DNA of 64,000 bases from Lasioglossum baleicum (Eukaryota > Arthropoda > Insecta > Hymenoptera > Halictidae), in the NCBI RefSeq assembly GCF_051020765.1, contig NC_134935.1:4837579-4901578 (forward strand), given 5' to 3'. Shown here one piece after another: positions 1-11,129 of the stretch. The position numbers and the translations under genes are program-made. The notes beneath the pieces are model-generated. The model had not been told where the DNA came from and did no database searches. It worked only from the letters and a program-made list of their open reading frames with translations. Numbering within the stretch: the stretch's first letter is position 1; each line of letters begins with the position of its first letter.

Positions 1-858
1 TGTCGCGGGAGGTCACCTGGCCAGGGCGTGTGGCGTCGCGTCCGTCCCCGCCAAACAATAATTAGCTAAGCTAAATAACTGGCTTGGCCCTCGCGCGAGG
101 CATCTTCGGCGCAGCCGGGACCCGCGTTATTTGCATACAGTCTCATTAGGCGGCGGCAGTCAGCAGGATAATTTGAATATTGCGCGTTACTCGCGCTGAT
201 GAGACGTAATTCGAGCGGCGGCGGCTTTCCTGGCGGAACAATTCCTCCTGTTTCGGGGGGTTGTAGGGGTGCAGCGACGCGGGGGCGGCTCCGAGAATCT
301 TGATGAGGTGTTTCCACAGGCAGACGGATACCACCAGGACCCCTTCCCCCCCTCTCTCTCTCTTTCTCTGCCTCTCTCCCTGCGAATAGCACCGACAAAA
401 CTTCCGATCTCGTACGCATCATTTACTCGTCTCATTAAACCCTTCGCACGGATGGGCTTCTGGCATCGCTTCCGCGCACGGTGCAGTCGGAGCCGTCTCC
501 AGGAAGATGCTGATGCATGTAGGATGCGTTTGCTGCATTCCTGACAAGTGATACTCTCGGCGAATCTACCTGCCGTTTTAAACAGAGTCGATGACTTGGT
601 AATTAATTCAGGATGATAAGGGATCGGGATGCTGGTAATTGCCGCTGCCTGTGTGTATCTCTGTCTTTGTGTATGCTACTTTGGAGGCTGATTGAACATG
701 ACGGCTGAGAGTTCGGCTGCGTTGATTCAAGCGAATCAAGAGTACCTGACTGCTCGAGCAAAATATTTCGTTACGTTTACGAAACTCGCTGCAACTATAC
801 CTGGCAAGCGATACTCTCGACGAATCTACTCGCCGGTTTAGGCAGATCACTTGCTAAT
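1..858. other. Unassigned stretch with simple repeat and direct repeat
   Basis: No gene is recognised. The only visible structures are a CT-rich tract near 340-381 and two diverged direct copies of a ~60 bp segment at 541-606 and 801-862. The open frames here are short and compositionally biased. Confidence 0.6.
340..381 (+). repeat. CT-rich microsatellite
   Basis: The plus strand is an almost pure pyrimidine run of CT and CCT units with scattered interruptions. It explains the Ser/Leu-rich open frame that crosses it. Confidence 0.85.
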
Positions 859-862
859 TATT
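541..862 (+). repeat. Diverged direct repeat pair (541-606 and 801-862)
   Basis: Both copies share the core GATACTCTC-G-CGAATCTAC, then a CCG-TTTA block and ACTTG-TAATTA, with substitutions and small indels. They start 260 bp apart. The second copy ends exactly where the mariner at 861 begins, so that insertion lies at or just inside its edge. I do not recognise the family. Confidence 0.7.
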
Positions 863-1774
863 AGGTTGTTGCAAATGAAACGGCCGTTTTGAATCTTTAA
901 CATAAACTTTTATTTTACAAGCTTTATTCATATTTCATTAATTGAAATAATTTCCATCGACATCAATGCACTTCTTCCATCGTGATACAAGTGCCTCAAT
1001 GCCTTTCTGGTAGAAATCTAATAAACGTGAGACAATCAATTCATCAAATGCAGTTGTTACAGCACGTTCTTCTTTGAATATTTTTCCATTCACAAAGCCA
1101 TCTAGGTGCTTGAAAAAATGATAACCAGTAGGTGACAGGTCAGGCGAATAAGGAGGGTGAGGAAGAACTTCACACTTCAACTCTGCTAATTTTTTTACTG
1201 TTTCTTTCGCAATATGTGGCCGAGCATTATCGTCAAGCAATATTACACCACGTCTATTGACTAATGCCGACTGTTGAACGCGCAGTGTGTGTTTTTCGTA
1301 CATTATATCAATTTCCTGACAGTATTTATCAGCAATTATGGTTTCACGCGAATCCCTTTCAACTATCCGTTTTAAATCTAAATCTTTAATAGCTGCTGGC
1401 TTATGATCACGAGGTTCATTTTCCAGATTTGTATCTCCGGAACGAAATTTTTCAAACCAATGCCTTATGGTCCGATCACTGGCTATACCTTCACCGAGAG
1501 CGGCATTTATGTCTTTTGCTGCTTCAGACACGGTATGTCCAAGTTTGAACTCGTACAAGTAAATTATACGAATTTCCTTTTTTCCTTGGGAACGAAAATC
1601 GATTTGAATCATGTATACTATACAATATTAATAATCTTATACACGCAAATTCATGTACGACATATGTACTTTTCAAATTGTACAACTTCAACCCGATCTG
1701 CCGTGGAAAAACTAAACTACAAAGGCGGGAAGTTTCAAATGTGAAAAACGGTCATTTCAATTGCAACAACATAA
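861..1774 (-). mobile_element. Internally deleted mariner transposon with intact ends
   Basis: The element is 914 bp. Its terminal inverted repeats are about 30 bp: the left begins TTAGGTTGTTGCAAATGAAA (861-880) and the right, read inward on the minus strand from 1774, begins TTATGTTGTTGCAATTGAAA. Each end abuts a TA (859-860 and 1775-1776), the expected mariner target-site duplication. Full mariners are about 1.3 kb, so roughly 0.35-0.4 kb is missing internally, within the transposase. Since the ends are present, it could in principle be mobilised in trans by a related transposase; that is an inference. Confidence 0.93.
938..1612 (-). pseudogene. Mariner transposase, internally deleted but still open (224 aa)
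   Basis: This is a DD34D mariner transposase of the cecropia/Hsmar1-like type; in the complete family it cuts and pastes the transposon. Residues ~10-75 match the N-terminal helix-turn-helix region (KEIRIIYLYEFKLGH, then RTIRHWFEKFRSGD). Near residue 90 (RETI) the frame jumps to the IADKYCQEID segment of the catalytic domain, and the first catalytic Asp (family motif CDEKW) is absent. The second Asp is kept in LLDDNARPH. The third position, 34 residues further on, is Gly in SPTGYHFF (codon GGT) where the family has Asp. The C-terminus ends normally in DGNYFN. At 224 aa against about 345 aa for the family, with one catalytic residue deleted and one substituted, it should be inactive. The frame is unbroken across the junction. 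The start lies about 160 bp inside the right terminal repeat, as usual for mariners. Confidence 0.92.
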
Positions 1775-1776
1775 TA

Positions 1777-4011
1777 GTTCGGCATGCTGGCACACCAATT
1801 TGAAGGCTGATTGCACGTGTCGGAAGAAGGTTCACGTACAAATTCGTAATTATATATTGAAGCTGACTATATTGAATATATTGAAGCTGACACACAAGTT
1901 CGCTTATTAGGTAGCGTTCATCAGCATGATTCTGTTCTCTGGGTTTAGAGCAAGAAAGGGGAGACGAATGGCTTTCATTAAGCAAATAAAATGAACTTAA
2001 ACAATAATATAACGTTTTTAACGATTCTCAAGAGAATGGTTCACTTCTGCGGCGATTTATTCAATTAATTAGTTAGAAAGTCATGAAAAGGCGTAATGCG
2101 CCGCGTGACTAGAAATACTGCTTTCGGTGAACATTGAAAATTTTCGGAATCCCGACCAGATTCCAACCCGAAATTTCGGGTAACCGCGCACCCCTGGAAT
2201 CCGAATGTTCAAACACAATATTTTCGTGGATGTTTAGGGAATATTGAGAATTGGACCGTGTTGGCCTCTAGGGCTTGTTTGAATTACTTGAAGCGTTTAA
2301 TTAGTTTTTCGGCAACCGGGTAAGCTTGCTTTAAATGTTCCGAGCAGTTTGAGCGGTTTTGTTCGAAAGTCGTCCGAAAATATGCGGCGTTCTAGGTTAA
2401 AATCTGCGTTGCGGCCGTTTGTTTCGCCGCCGTGTGCCGTGCGCCGCTCCGCGCCGCTACGTCCGATTCAAGGGAGCAAGTTAAAGGGGAATTATTCTCG
2501 GCGGAGCGTTTCGAGAATCCATTTAGAATATTATACACGGCCAGAACTCGGCAACTTTGTTTACACTTCAGACACTGCCTCTGGCAGACTGACTCGCGGC
2601 AATTATTCTCCTCCGGCCCGACCCGGCCCGGGGAAAACCGGCTACGCGAATCAAAGTCCTCGTTTTTCAAATCGCTTCGAGACAGCTGCATCCTTCGCCT
2701 CCAACTTTCTTTCAGACAGCTCATTATTCCGATGTACATTTATCATGGGCTCGCGGTGTCGAGTTTATTTGCAGCGACGACGCTTCAACTTCAATTAAAC
2801 CCCGTACGCTCCTCAGAAACCGTTGCATAAAAGATTCTATGATAATATCGCACCTATTCTTGCGAAAAGCAACAAATTATACTTCGGTTGTAATGTCACA
2901 TTTTAACACTTTCCGTGCCGAGCACGAAATGCGAAAAGGACCGTCTGATCTAGACATCCACTCTGAACATAATAATCAAATGATAAAATGAAACTGAAGT
3001 TGGTAGAGGACTATTAAGAAGAAATGCACTTTCATTTAACTTCTGCTTCCTACAATTGACTTCGACACTTTTTATTTTGAGATCCGCAGTCTGATCATTA
3101 TTATTCGTTTAATAAGAAAAGTTTCTGCATGAGACTCGGATGGTGAGTAATGTGAAAAATTTCAAGAGAACTGAACCAGTATAATTTCGCAGACATTTCG
3201 GACGCGGTCTTCTCTGGATTCAGCAGTTGTCAGCGACGTGGCATTGTTTCTACGGGAAGTAAATATTAGCTCCATCTCCTCGAAGTTCCAGCCACGGCTC
3301 TTGATTCTTCGTATCCGATCCCCGTGGATCGTTTGCGAAACCGGGCGCCAGTTTCAGTCCGAGTTTTGTTCGAATGAATTGCGGTCGTTCGGACATCCTA
3401 ACTATTGCATGGAATGAGGGTGGCTGACGAGTTCGGGAGTAAACCGCGATACTGCGGCGATATCTCGGTTACTGCGTCAGCGGATCGGTGTTCATATTAC
3501 AGGTACGGCTGGAAAATCCTCGGCACAGTCCGCATACGTAATAATATACGTTTATTAATGGTCCCCGCGTCATTTGTTCCCGACTGCGAAATTGTTGTTC
3601 ACGGACCGATAACGGCGGCGAGGCCACTGCTTTAGAGCGCGCAATATGGTCGCGACCGAACGGCGCGGCGCGGCGCGGCGCGGTCGCCATACCCGTGGAA
3701 TTTCACTTTTATACCGAATCACACACGCACTGTTCGAACCTCGTAAACTCGATCACTGCTCGATACGGCACTGTTTATATGGTTCCGTCAATGCTGCATT
3801 CTAATGGCATCCACAATATCAGGTGTACGAATTCAACCTAACTGTAAATTAACTGTTATATTCATTTCTATTTGAAATTTAATTTGACAGCATGCATATT
3901 CCAATTGTAACACGGACAACCAAACATTACAAAATATCACTCATCATTTTCAATAGCTATGAAAATTAAATCGACTTCGAAAAAACGCACTGAAAAAATG
4001 CACTACAAAGT
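1777..4011. other. Unassigned stretch
   Basis: No gene is recognised. A small duplication of ATATTGAAGCTGAC occurs at 1854-1867 and again at 1878-1891. A GC-rich patch near 2400-2700 gives overlapping open frames on both strands without family resemblance. The (GGCGC)4 tract near 3662 is listed separately. Confidence 0.55.
3662..3681 (+). repeat. (GGCGC)4 tandem repeat
   Basis: Four perfect copies of the pentamer GGCGC stand in a CpG-dense patch. Related GCCGC/GCGCC strings recur elsewhere in the window (about 8378, 8515, 17322, 31242, 34058). Confidence 0.9.
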
Positions 4012-4326
4012 CTGAAATAATTTCCATTTAATTGATGTGAATACATACGAATTTAAATACAATACAATCTTTTCGGAGGCGGTACAAAATTGAAAAATTT
4101 CGACACTATGGAAATTGCGAAAATCCTTAAATTCTTCTACATGCTTTCACATATTAATGTATCTTCTCTTCCCACCTACTGATTTCCGAGTTCACCATAT
4201 TACAATGAAATCACAATCAGCAACATCTGTCATTTGGAAAATTTTCAATTTTGCGCCTCCTCCGAAAAGATTGTATTGTATTTAAGTTCGTGTGTATTCA
4301 CATAAATTAAATGGAAATTATTTCAC
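4012..4326. repeat. Fold-back (long inverted repeat) element, copy 1 of family
   Basis: An ~85 bp left arm (4012-4096) is the inverted complement of 4242-4326, with a few mismatches, around an ~145 bp loop. Shared arm motifs are AATTTCCATTTAATT, ACAATACAATC and TTTTCGGAGGCGG. A second copy lies at 27261-27581. The left side extends outward to CGACTTCGAAAAAACGCACT (3972-3991), which is also in the second copy. No coding capacity is visible. It is probably a MITE or fold-back derivative of an unidentified DNA transposon. Confidence 0.8.
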
Positions 4327-4336
4327 AATTTTTAGT

Positions 4337-4939
4337 GGAACGAGCAGAATATGTAGAACACTGTTGGATGGTTTTTCGGCCTTATTGGTTATTTGCAATA
4401 AAAACCGCAAAGAATGAAAAAAGGCAAAATTTGTTTTCAATTAGGCGATATACCTGTAAAGGTCGTTATAGCAAGCAAAAAACGCACGCGAATCGACAAC
4501 ACGTGCGACAGACCCATCGATGCCCCGCGACGAGCGACCTACCTAAAAATCACACGTCATTGACGACCGAAGACAATGCCAAAAGGAATTTCTTTGACAG
4601 TTTCACCACTTCTCAGCCTAAAGTCCTTCCGACACACCCCCTCCAATTAACGAACGCAACATTTCCCCACCCTTAAGCATTCATGAAAAATTTAGGTGAC
4701 AACCGCAGTACTATTTTCACCGCGGTCGGAGTAACTTCTCCCCGTTCGCTGTCACAATTTTGGATAATGTGCTGTGTTGTGCTTCAAACTTATTCGCGTA
4801 AATGGCAGTGTCCTGTTAATGCGACGGAGGAACAGAAGATTTTGAAAAATTTGTAAGTACCTATACTTGACATTAGTATTTTATAAGCCAGGATTAATAT
4901 TCTTATGTATAAACCGTACGTTTCAAAAGATACAGCCTT
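4337..4939. other. Unassigned stretch
   Basis: A 121-codon open frame (4311-4676) overlaps the fold-back arm and continues into this region. It resembles no family I recognise and begins inside repeat DNA, so I do not call it a gene. No other structure is seen. Confidence 0.5.
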
Positions 4940-5030
4940 TTAAAGGTAGGACAGACAGACAGACAGACGGACGGACAGATAGCGTGAGCTTAGTAATAGG
5001 GTTCCGTACGTAGGGAACCCTAACCTTAAC
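4940..5030 (+). repeat. Transposon-derived tail with (GACA)n and short hairpin
   Basis: A GACA/GACG tract (about 4952-4979) is followed by a hairpin: TAGGGTTCC (4997-5005), an 8 nt loop, then GGAACCCTA (5014-5022). In insects, tails of this kind (GACAGACAGA followed by AGGGTTCCGT) recur at the ends of dispersed elements. I cannot name the family from this fragment. Confidence 0.5.
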
Positions 5031-5054
5031 GAACAGGCAAACAAGACGGCGAGT

Positions 5055-5170
5055 TAATATTGCATTGTCATCTAGTTCTGAGATATGTTTAAAGTTTCAA
5101 GTCTCTAGTTCATCGGGAAGTTAGTTTAAAATCAATTACAAAATTTTTACCGAACAGACAAACAGACAAA
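5055..5170 (+). repeat. Dispersed repeat, copy in + orientation
   Basis: This segment matches the reverse complement of about 34412-34530. Shared motifs include TGCATTGTCATC, CAAGTCTCTAG and GAAGTTAGTTTAAAATCAAT, then a run of ACAGACAAACAGAC. It reads like the 3' part of an old interspersed element, family not recognised. Confidence 0.75.
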
Positions 5171-5208
5171 AATGTATGAAATTGTAATTTTAAATACACC
5201 TAATTTAA

Positions 5209-5765
5209 TCTCTATATATAAAAATGCAGTCCTGACTCATTCACTCACTCACTGATCAACGCCCAGGCTAAACTCTTGGACCTAGAAAGCTGAAATTTTG
5301 CACAGAGGTTTCCTTTGTGATCTATACAAGGGATAAGAAAGGATATTTCGAAATTGAACCCCCAAGGGGGTGAAAAGGGGTTGCAACCTTTGTATTAGGA
5401 ATATTTTGTTCGTGATCGGATTTACTTCATACTTGGTCTTAATGCTCTTTGATATAATTGATCAAACACCTGTTTCGGCATTTCAAAAAATTCAACCCCC
5501 GAGGGGGTGAAAAGGGGTTGCAACGTTTGTATGAGGAATATTTTGTTAGTGGTCGGATTTGTTTGAAACTTGGTCGTAATGCTCTTTGATATAATTAACC
5601 CTAAGCGGATGAAAATGGGTTTTGAAATCTAAGATGGCGGCATGACATAAAATTAAAACTCTATAGGGGTGAATGGGGGGTTAAAAGGTTTTATGGAGAA
5701 ACAATATTAATATCCGAGGGCATTAAACGGTTTCCTGTGCGAGCGAAGCCGCGGGCAAAAGCTAG
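5209..5765 (+). mobile_element. Non-autonomous Helitron (557 bp)
   Basis: The 5' end is TCTCTATATATAAAAATG preceded by A (host A at 5208). The 3' end is CTAG (5762-5765) followed by T, so the insertion lies between A and T as Helitrons require. About 10 bp upstream of CTAG is the subterminal hairpin: GCGAGC (5739-5744), a GAA loop, then GCCGC (5748-5752), with one bulged A. There are no terminal inverted repeats and no Rep/helicase coding sequence. The interior holds a 109 bp module in two direct copies. It should depend on an autonomous Helitron for rolling-circle movement; that dependence is family knowledge. Confidence 0.85.
5351..5596 (+). repeat. Tandem internal module of the Helitron (two 109 bp copies)
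   Basis: Copies at 5351-5459 and 5488-5596 begin AAATTGAACCCCC and AAATTCAACCCCC and end in ATGCTCTTTGATATAATT. They differ at about 10% of positions and are separated by a 28 bp spacer. The unit holds a GGGGGTGAAAAGGGGTTGCA block. Confidence 0.9.
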
Positions 5766-6466
5766 TAACATATAAAGACTTTCCTCTACAAATGAGCGAA
5801 GTTGCACAGCGCACTCGCGAGTAAACAGAAAGAAAGAGCAGAGATCATTGTTGGGTGCCGCATCGCTGAAACGGCCATCGGCTGTTTTTCGAGCAGGGTC
5901 GAGTGAAAGTTTACGCGATTCGAGCCGGCTTATAACTTCGTCAACTTCAGAAAGTTTGCTCAGGTAATTCAATTCGTCCAAGAAATTCGCGGGGGTTCGG
6001 TGGAGGAAAAATTAAACGTCTCGCTGCATGTCAAAAGAGAGCCCACTCTCTCCTTCGCTCCCCTTTCTGAAGGAGCAGTGTACAGCATCCAAGGGGTTGA
6101 ACATCGTCTCCGGGGTTGTGCGACCCGAGAATCGACCCCCGCGCGACCGCTTGTATCCACGAGGAAAGCAATTGCAGGTTCTCTTCGAAGTAAAATTCAA
6201 TTTCAACCGGTATTTTCCATTTGCGAATTAGTCCGAGCTTCAGATCCCTTTCTTTGCGACTTCAGCCAAGACAGCGAAGGATTTGCAATCCCCTCACCTT
6301 TATTCTTGCGGCGATCACTTTTCGTTCCAACCTTCGACCGTTTTGAGTGTTCGTTAACCACCGTCCCTCCCTCGCGTTGATTTTACCCCTAATTAATGAT
6401 CCTTTTCAGGAGTCTCTTCTTGATCGATGACTTTTTCGTTATAATTCTGCGCGATTATCTAACTAT

Positions 6467-6560
6467 AAACACGGAACGCCAATGCCAACGTCCGTGTTTT
6501 TACCACGTTTTTATTAGCTCGCTTTCTTGTCTGTCTGTTTGTCCGTCTCTTTGTTCGATG
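6467..6560 (+). repeat. Hairpin plus fragment of the dispersed repeat
   Basis: AAACACGGA (6467-6475) pairs with TCCGTGTTT (6491-6499). Next to it, ACCACGTTTTTATTAGCTCG (6502-6521), with the following CTTTCTTGT, is identical to 34394-34422. The piece therefore looks like a third, terminal fragment of the repeat found at 5055 and 34394. Confidence 0.7.
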
Positions 6561-6561
6561 C

Positions 6562-9500
6562 AAATTCATTAATAACTCCTCGTTAGATACCAGCATTTGT
6601 GCGTTTCATTGCTTACCTTCCTCGTTAAAAAGTTTTGTCAAATGCAACGTGCCTCATTTATGAAGTACTAAACGATGTAGCAGAAGAAACTCCTGGCCTT
6701 TGGTAAATATTATGTTTCGTACTATGACTGTGAACAACGAAGTACATAAAATCAGTTTGACTAAAATGTGAGATTATGGACGTAACGTATTTGTGACGGC
6801 GCTATCGAACCGATGCTAAACTCGTTCAACATTTGTAACTGTTTTAAATCGCATCGATTTATCCTAAATGCACAAAATCCCCAATCTACCAGCGACATTC
6901 GTGTCGCATCGTATTTTCTACCATCGCGTCAAAACGAAATCCCGGATCAAAATTGTTCCACGGAGAATTCGTTACGCGACTCTTGAAAATGTTATAATTT
7001 ACATTGAAAATCCCCCGGTCTGTTCTTTATCTGGAATTACGAAAACGGGAACGCTAACGGCGCAAGTTTCCAAACTCCGATAAAACGTAGAAACTTTCAT
7101 TTTTCCAGAACGGTAGAATCCTTTATTATTTCTGTCCGAAAAGTCGCGATTAATTCGCGAAGTTCAAGTAACCGGGCCACGCGTTCGAGCGAGCCTATTA
7201 ACTCGCGCGCGAGGTTCCACGGTGTTCGTTATCTATCGGAGCGATACCGCGCGATAATTCGCCGTCAAACGAAATAAATCGAACGGGAATTACGAAAGGA
7301 AAGAAGAATTTATTCCTGTTCTTTGTATCGGAGTTGCTCGAGAAGGTTCCGGCCCTCTATACTAACTCGTCGGTTCTATAAATTACCCCCTGTTGATTCA
7401 CGCTACTCGTTATCCGGCTGCCGATCGCGTTTGCTCGCGGCAATGAAACTTTAAATATTCAGCCGGCCGCGAAAGCGGCGATAAAATTTTAATCAGCTCC
7501 CGATTAAAATCCATCGGGGACTTTCGGGGTTGAAATTGGTCAATTTTTCGATGGAACTGCCGCGCACAAAATATGTTTGTTCCGCAAACTCTCCGCGTGT
7601 TTCGTTTACACTATTCATGCGTCGTTTATGTTTTATTATACATTCTCTGTGATTTTGACGTGCCTCGTCTGCTAGCTACAGCGGCCGATCAAATTATTAG
7701 AGCCATCAAATATGTATTCGCTTGCCGTGTGACGGGTGACGTTGTTTAAACATCAAACATCGATGTGGAACCAGTGAAACATCATGTGGTTCTTATAACG
7801 TTGAGATTTCTCCTATATACATTTAAAAAAATTCAACAGCTAATTTATTGTTAGGGACGAGAACGAATTTATACGCGTAATATATGGCCGCCAGTGTATT
7901 TAAAATTCGTCGGTTGACCCGAAAGAGCTTCTTATTACGGCCGCCGAGATCCAAGAGAAACAGAGGATTTTCTGGAGCATGGTTCGCGGGGAGATATTAA
8001 ATTAATGGAGACGCGTTAATACAGCATCGGGCCCGTTGAAGCGATCCTTTATTAAAATATTTCCATACCTTAGCGGTAGCCGCCCTCGAAGTCCTTTCGA
8101 GAGTCGGCGTAATAAAGTTAGCCGAACAATGGCAACGCTGGCGAACCGTCTACAAACGAATCCCGAGCAGGCGCCGGCTCTTTGCCGCGCAAAGGGGCGG
8201 AAGGCCGGCCGCTTCTTTCGCAGCTCGAAAATTACTGCATTAGTTCCTATCGTCGAGACAATGGCCGGGACTTGGTTTACGAGCGAGCGGGTGGCTCTTC
8301 GCGGTGTGTTTCCACCGGATTCGTAGATTTAAAATCCTGTGACCGTTCGACCGTCGATGTGTGCCGCTGCGTCGCGACGCCGCGCCGCGCTGCAACGAAA
8401 TTTATTTCGCAGAACGGCCGGGCTGCCCGAAGGTTAACGCCGCCACAAAAGAAAAACGCGGAAGACAAAGGACCGCGGACGAAAATTGAAAAGCAGAAAG
8501 ATAAAAGAGAACTCCGCGCCGCGCCGGAACAGGAAACCTCGTTTTAACGATCCAAAATGCAACTACGAAACTACGATGTGAGTTCACGGTTTCCTGAAAC
8601 GAGGCCTGAACGTCCGTATTATGAAAAGTCAATGGTATTTTTAGTTCAACTTTAATGCACGCAATTTAATCAATTTCGTATCTCGACTGCGGACCTTTAT
8701 AAAATACATGCATTACAAAATACTTGTTTAAAATTGAAATAACTCGCATAATTCTAAATTTATCTTTGAGTACGTCCGAGTTTAAAAACGCAGGCTACAT
8801 AAGATACATACGCGCAGCTTTTTAAAAATAGTTTCCCATCGCGTTTTACAAGAATCTGCCGCGTGTGGATAGAACGAATCTTCTCCGAGCTCGCAGACGA
8901 TTAATAAAAGAATCGAGCGATGGAGAAGTGGAGAAGACAGAAAAGAAATTGCACGCAAGAAGAAACAGCCAGAGGTGAAATGAGAAATAGAGTTTGAGGA
9001 GGGGGTCGAAGTGGTAAGAATCAAGAGAAAGAGTTGTTGATAGAGGAAAATTAAGGGCGAGTTCAAGAGAGAACCATTCGAGATCGTAAAGGGTTGGTCT
9101 TGAGGAGTAAGAAAATCTTTCCGATTCGAGTAAAGCACTGAGCGTGTAGGCTTTGAGTTTGAAACGCCTACAAATCGCGAGCCAACTATTAATATAGCGA
9201 TCCCAAGATTAATTAAAAGACAATTTGAAGCTCGAGAAAAAGCGGAATTAATTTTGATTGAATTTCAGTATGAAAGCTGATTCTCCTTCTTTTGGCGATC
9301 TCAATATTTCTTAATTCATTCTTCGATAAGTTGATTATACTAAATCTTCTGTAAATCGTACTAAACTCGGTGGAATTTTATATTCTAGCATTTTTTTTCT
9401 AGAATCTTTTGAATACATGAAAAAAATAACATTGGCACGCTATTTTTCAGGTATTTAACTCTCTTGGCGAACATTTTTCGTTTCAGAGAAACTTTTTGAA

Positions 9501-11129
9501 ATCGCATTTTCGCCAACTTTTCGGGCCAAATAGTCGAGTGTGGTCCGATCCCGTCAAGTTCTGCAGAAATTCGCGGCCGTGCGATCCACGAACAGGCGTT
9601 TTACATATCGCGAACACGCGCAAACGCCGCCGCGGCGCGTAATTGTTCCTCTCTGCACACCTCCGTGCGAGCGCTCTCCGCGTTTTATACCGAAGCCACG
9701 AATGCCTCGCAATCGGCGCGTAGAATTGATTAACGAGCGGCTTGCCAATGGATTTCCCGGTCCGACGAATACTCGATCCCCAGAGAGAAATTGCGTAACA
9801 GATCGTGTAATTGTTAAGCTCCACCTACATCGAAATTTTCCAGCCACGAGGATCCGCGACCGCCTGACAGCTCGTCGTGAAGCGGACACGTGCTCGCAGG
9901 ACCCATTGAACGCCGCGACGCGTCGGTTAAAATAAGATCTCCGTAGAATTAACAAATGTATTAGCACGTTTCAAAATAAGAATGAACATAGTCATAGCAT
10001 TCAACGAAGAATCTGCTAAATAGCTTTACTTGATCAACGAAACAGCAGATACTGAAACGTTTTAGTAGAGGCTACTTGCATATACAATGTAGATTGTCAT
10101 CGTTCCAGCAAATGAATTCTGTTAAGAAACCGTCGTATCGTCTGCAAACAATTCGCATCTTCATTTAAAACTGGCAGCTGTAGGAAATGGTGCCCGGAGT
10201 CCCTGTGGAAACATAAACTCGTAACTTCCTCGCATACAGACTCGTCGTGTTTACGTTCATGCAAATCCGCGGTTTCCGCTTCTAATCCTCTATGGGCAAT
10301 GCCCGTGGATCGTTCCACATCAAAGTCGCCACTGTCTGACGCCGACCTCAGGAAATTTCTTCCTAATCAAATAGAGGAAGCGGTGGTAGTGCGGCCTCTT
10401 TGCAATTTTGCAAATTATAATCGCTTTGAAGTGTCCAAGAAAAAGAAGCAGAATATAACGCTGAAGGTTTAGGGTGAAGCGCACTAACGAATAACATGGA
10501 AGAGACATCAGTGCTAGAGAACAATTCCCTAGGAGCCCAGGTGCCTGATAATGAAAAGGAGCCATCCTACCCCCACCACCTTCGGTCCACATATCCACGA
10601 ATTAACGTTCGTCGGACGTTATAATTGAACAGTGATCCGTGGAGCGCTTTATTTCCAAGTGACAATGAATATTCGAAGAATTTGCATTATCTCGAATTAT
10701 CGTTGGATGACAGAAGGACAGATTGAAAGTTCTCATCAGCCGAGAGAAAGGAAAGGGAATGCGGTGCTTAGCAGATGAATCGTAAAAGTCGTAAGCCGGT
10801 GCCGCGATCCGATAAATCATCCCGGCGGGGAGCCCGTTGTTCGAGGTTTTACCACATCGATTAACCGGATCGTTTCAATATTCAAGCCGGCCCGGGACGA
10901 CAGCTTGGTAAAAATCTCCTTAGAATTCGCGCGGGCTTTGGCCGAGCGATAAAAGCCGCTCCTGTCATTATAAATTTTCACGCGACAGCTTTTCGCCGGC
11001 TATTAACTGGCTGCTTTTAGGACGACAGCTTCTACCCGGCCGCTATTAACCGCCACGTCCTTTTACTTCATTCCGAGCTACCCTCTAATTTCGCTGGGTC
11101 ACGTAGTTACAATTCCGAGGCCCGTCCTC
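6562..11129. other. Unassigned stretch of alternating AT- and GC-rich DNA
   Basis: No gene is recognised on either strand. Open frames of up to ~137 codons around 8036-8547 and 9483-9967 sit in CpG-rich patches, overlap on opposite strands and show no family resemblance. The plus strand is purine-rich at about 8905-9075. A short direct repeat (GACAGCTT...CCGGC..TATTAAC) occurs at 10984-11010 and 11024-11054. Confidence 0.5.
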
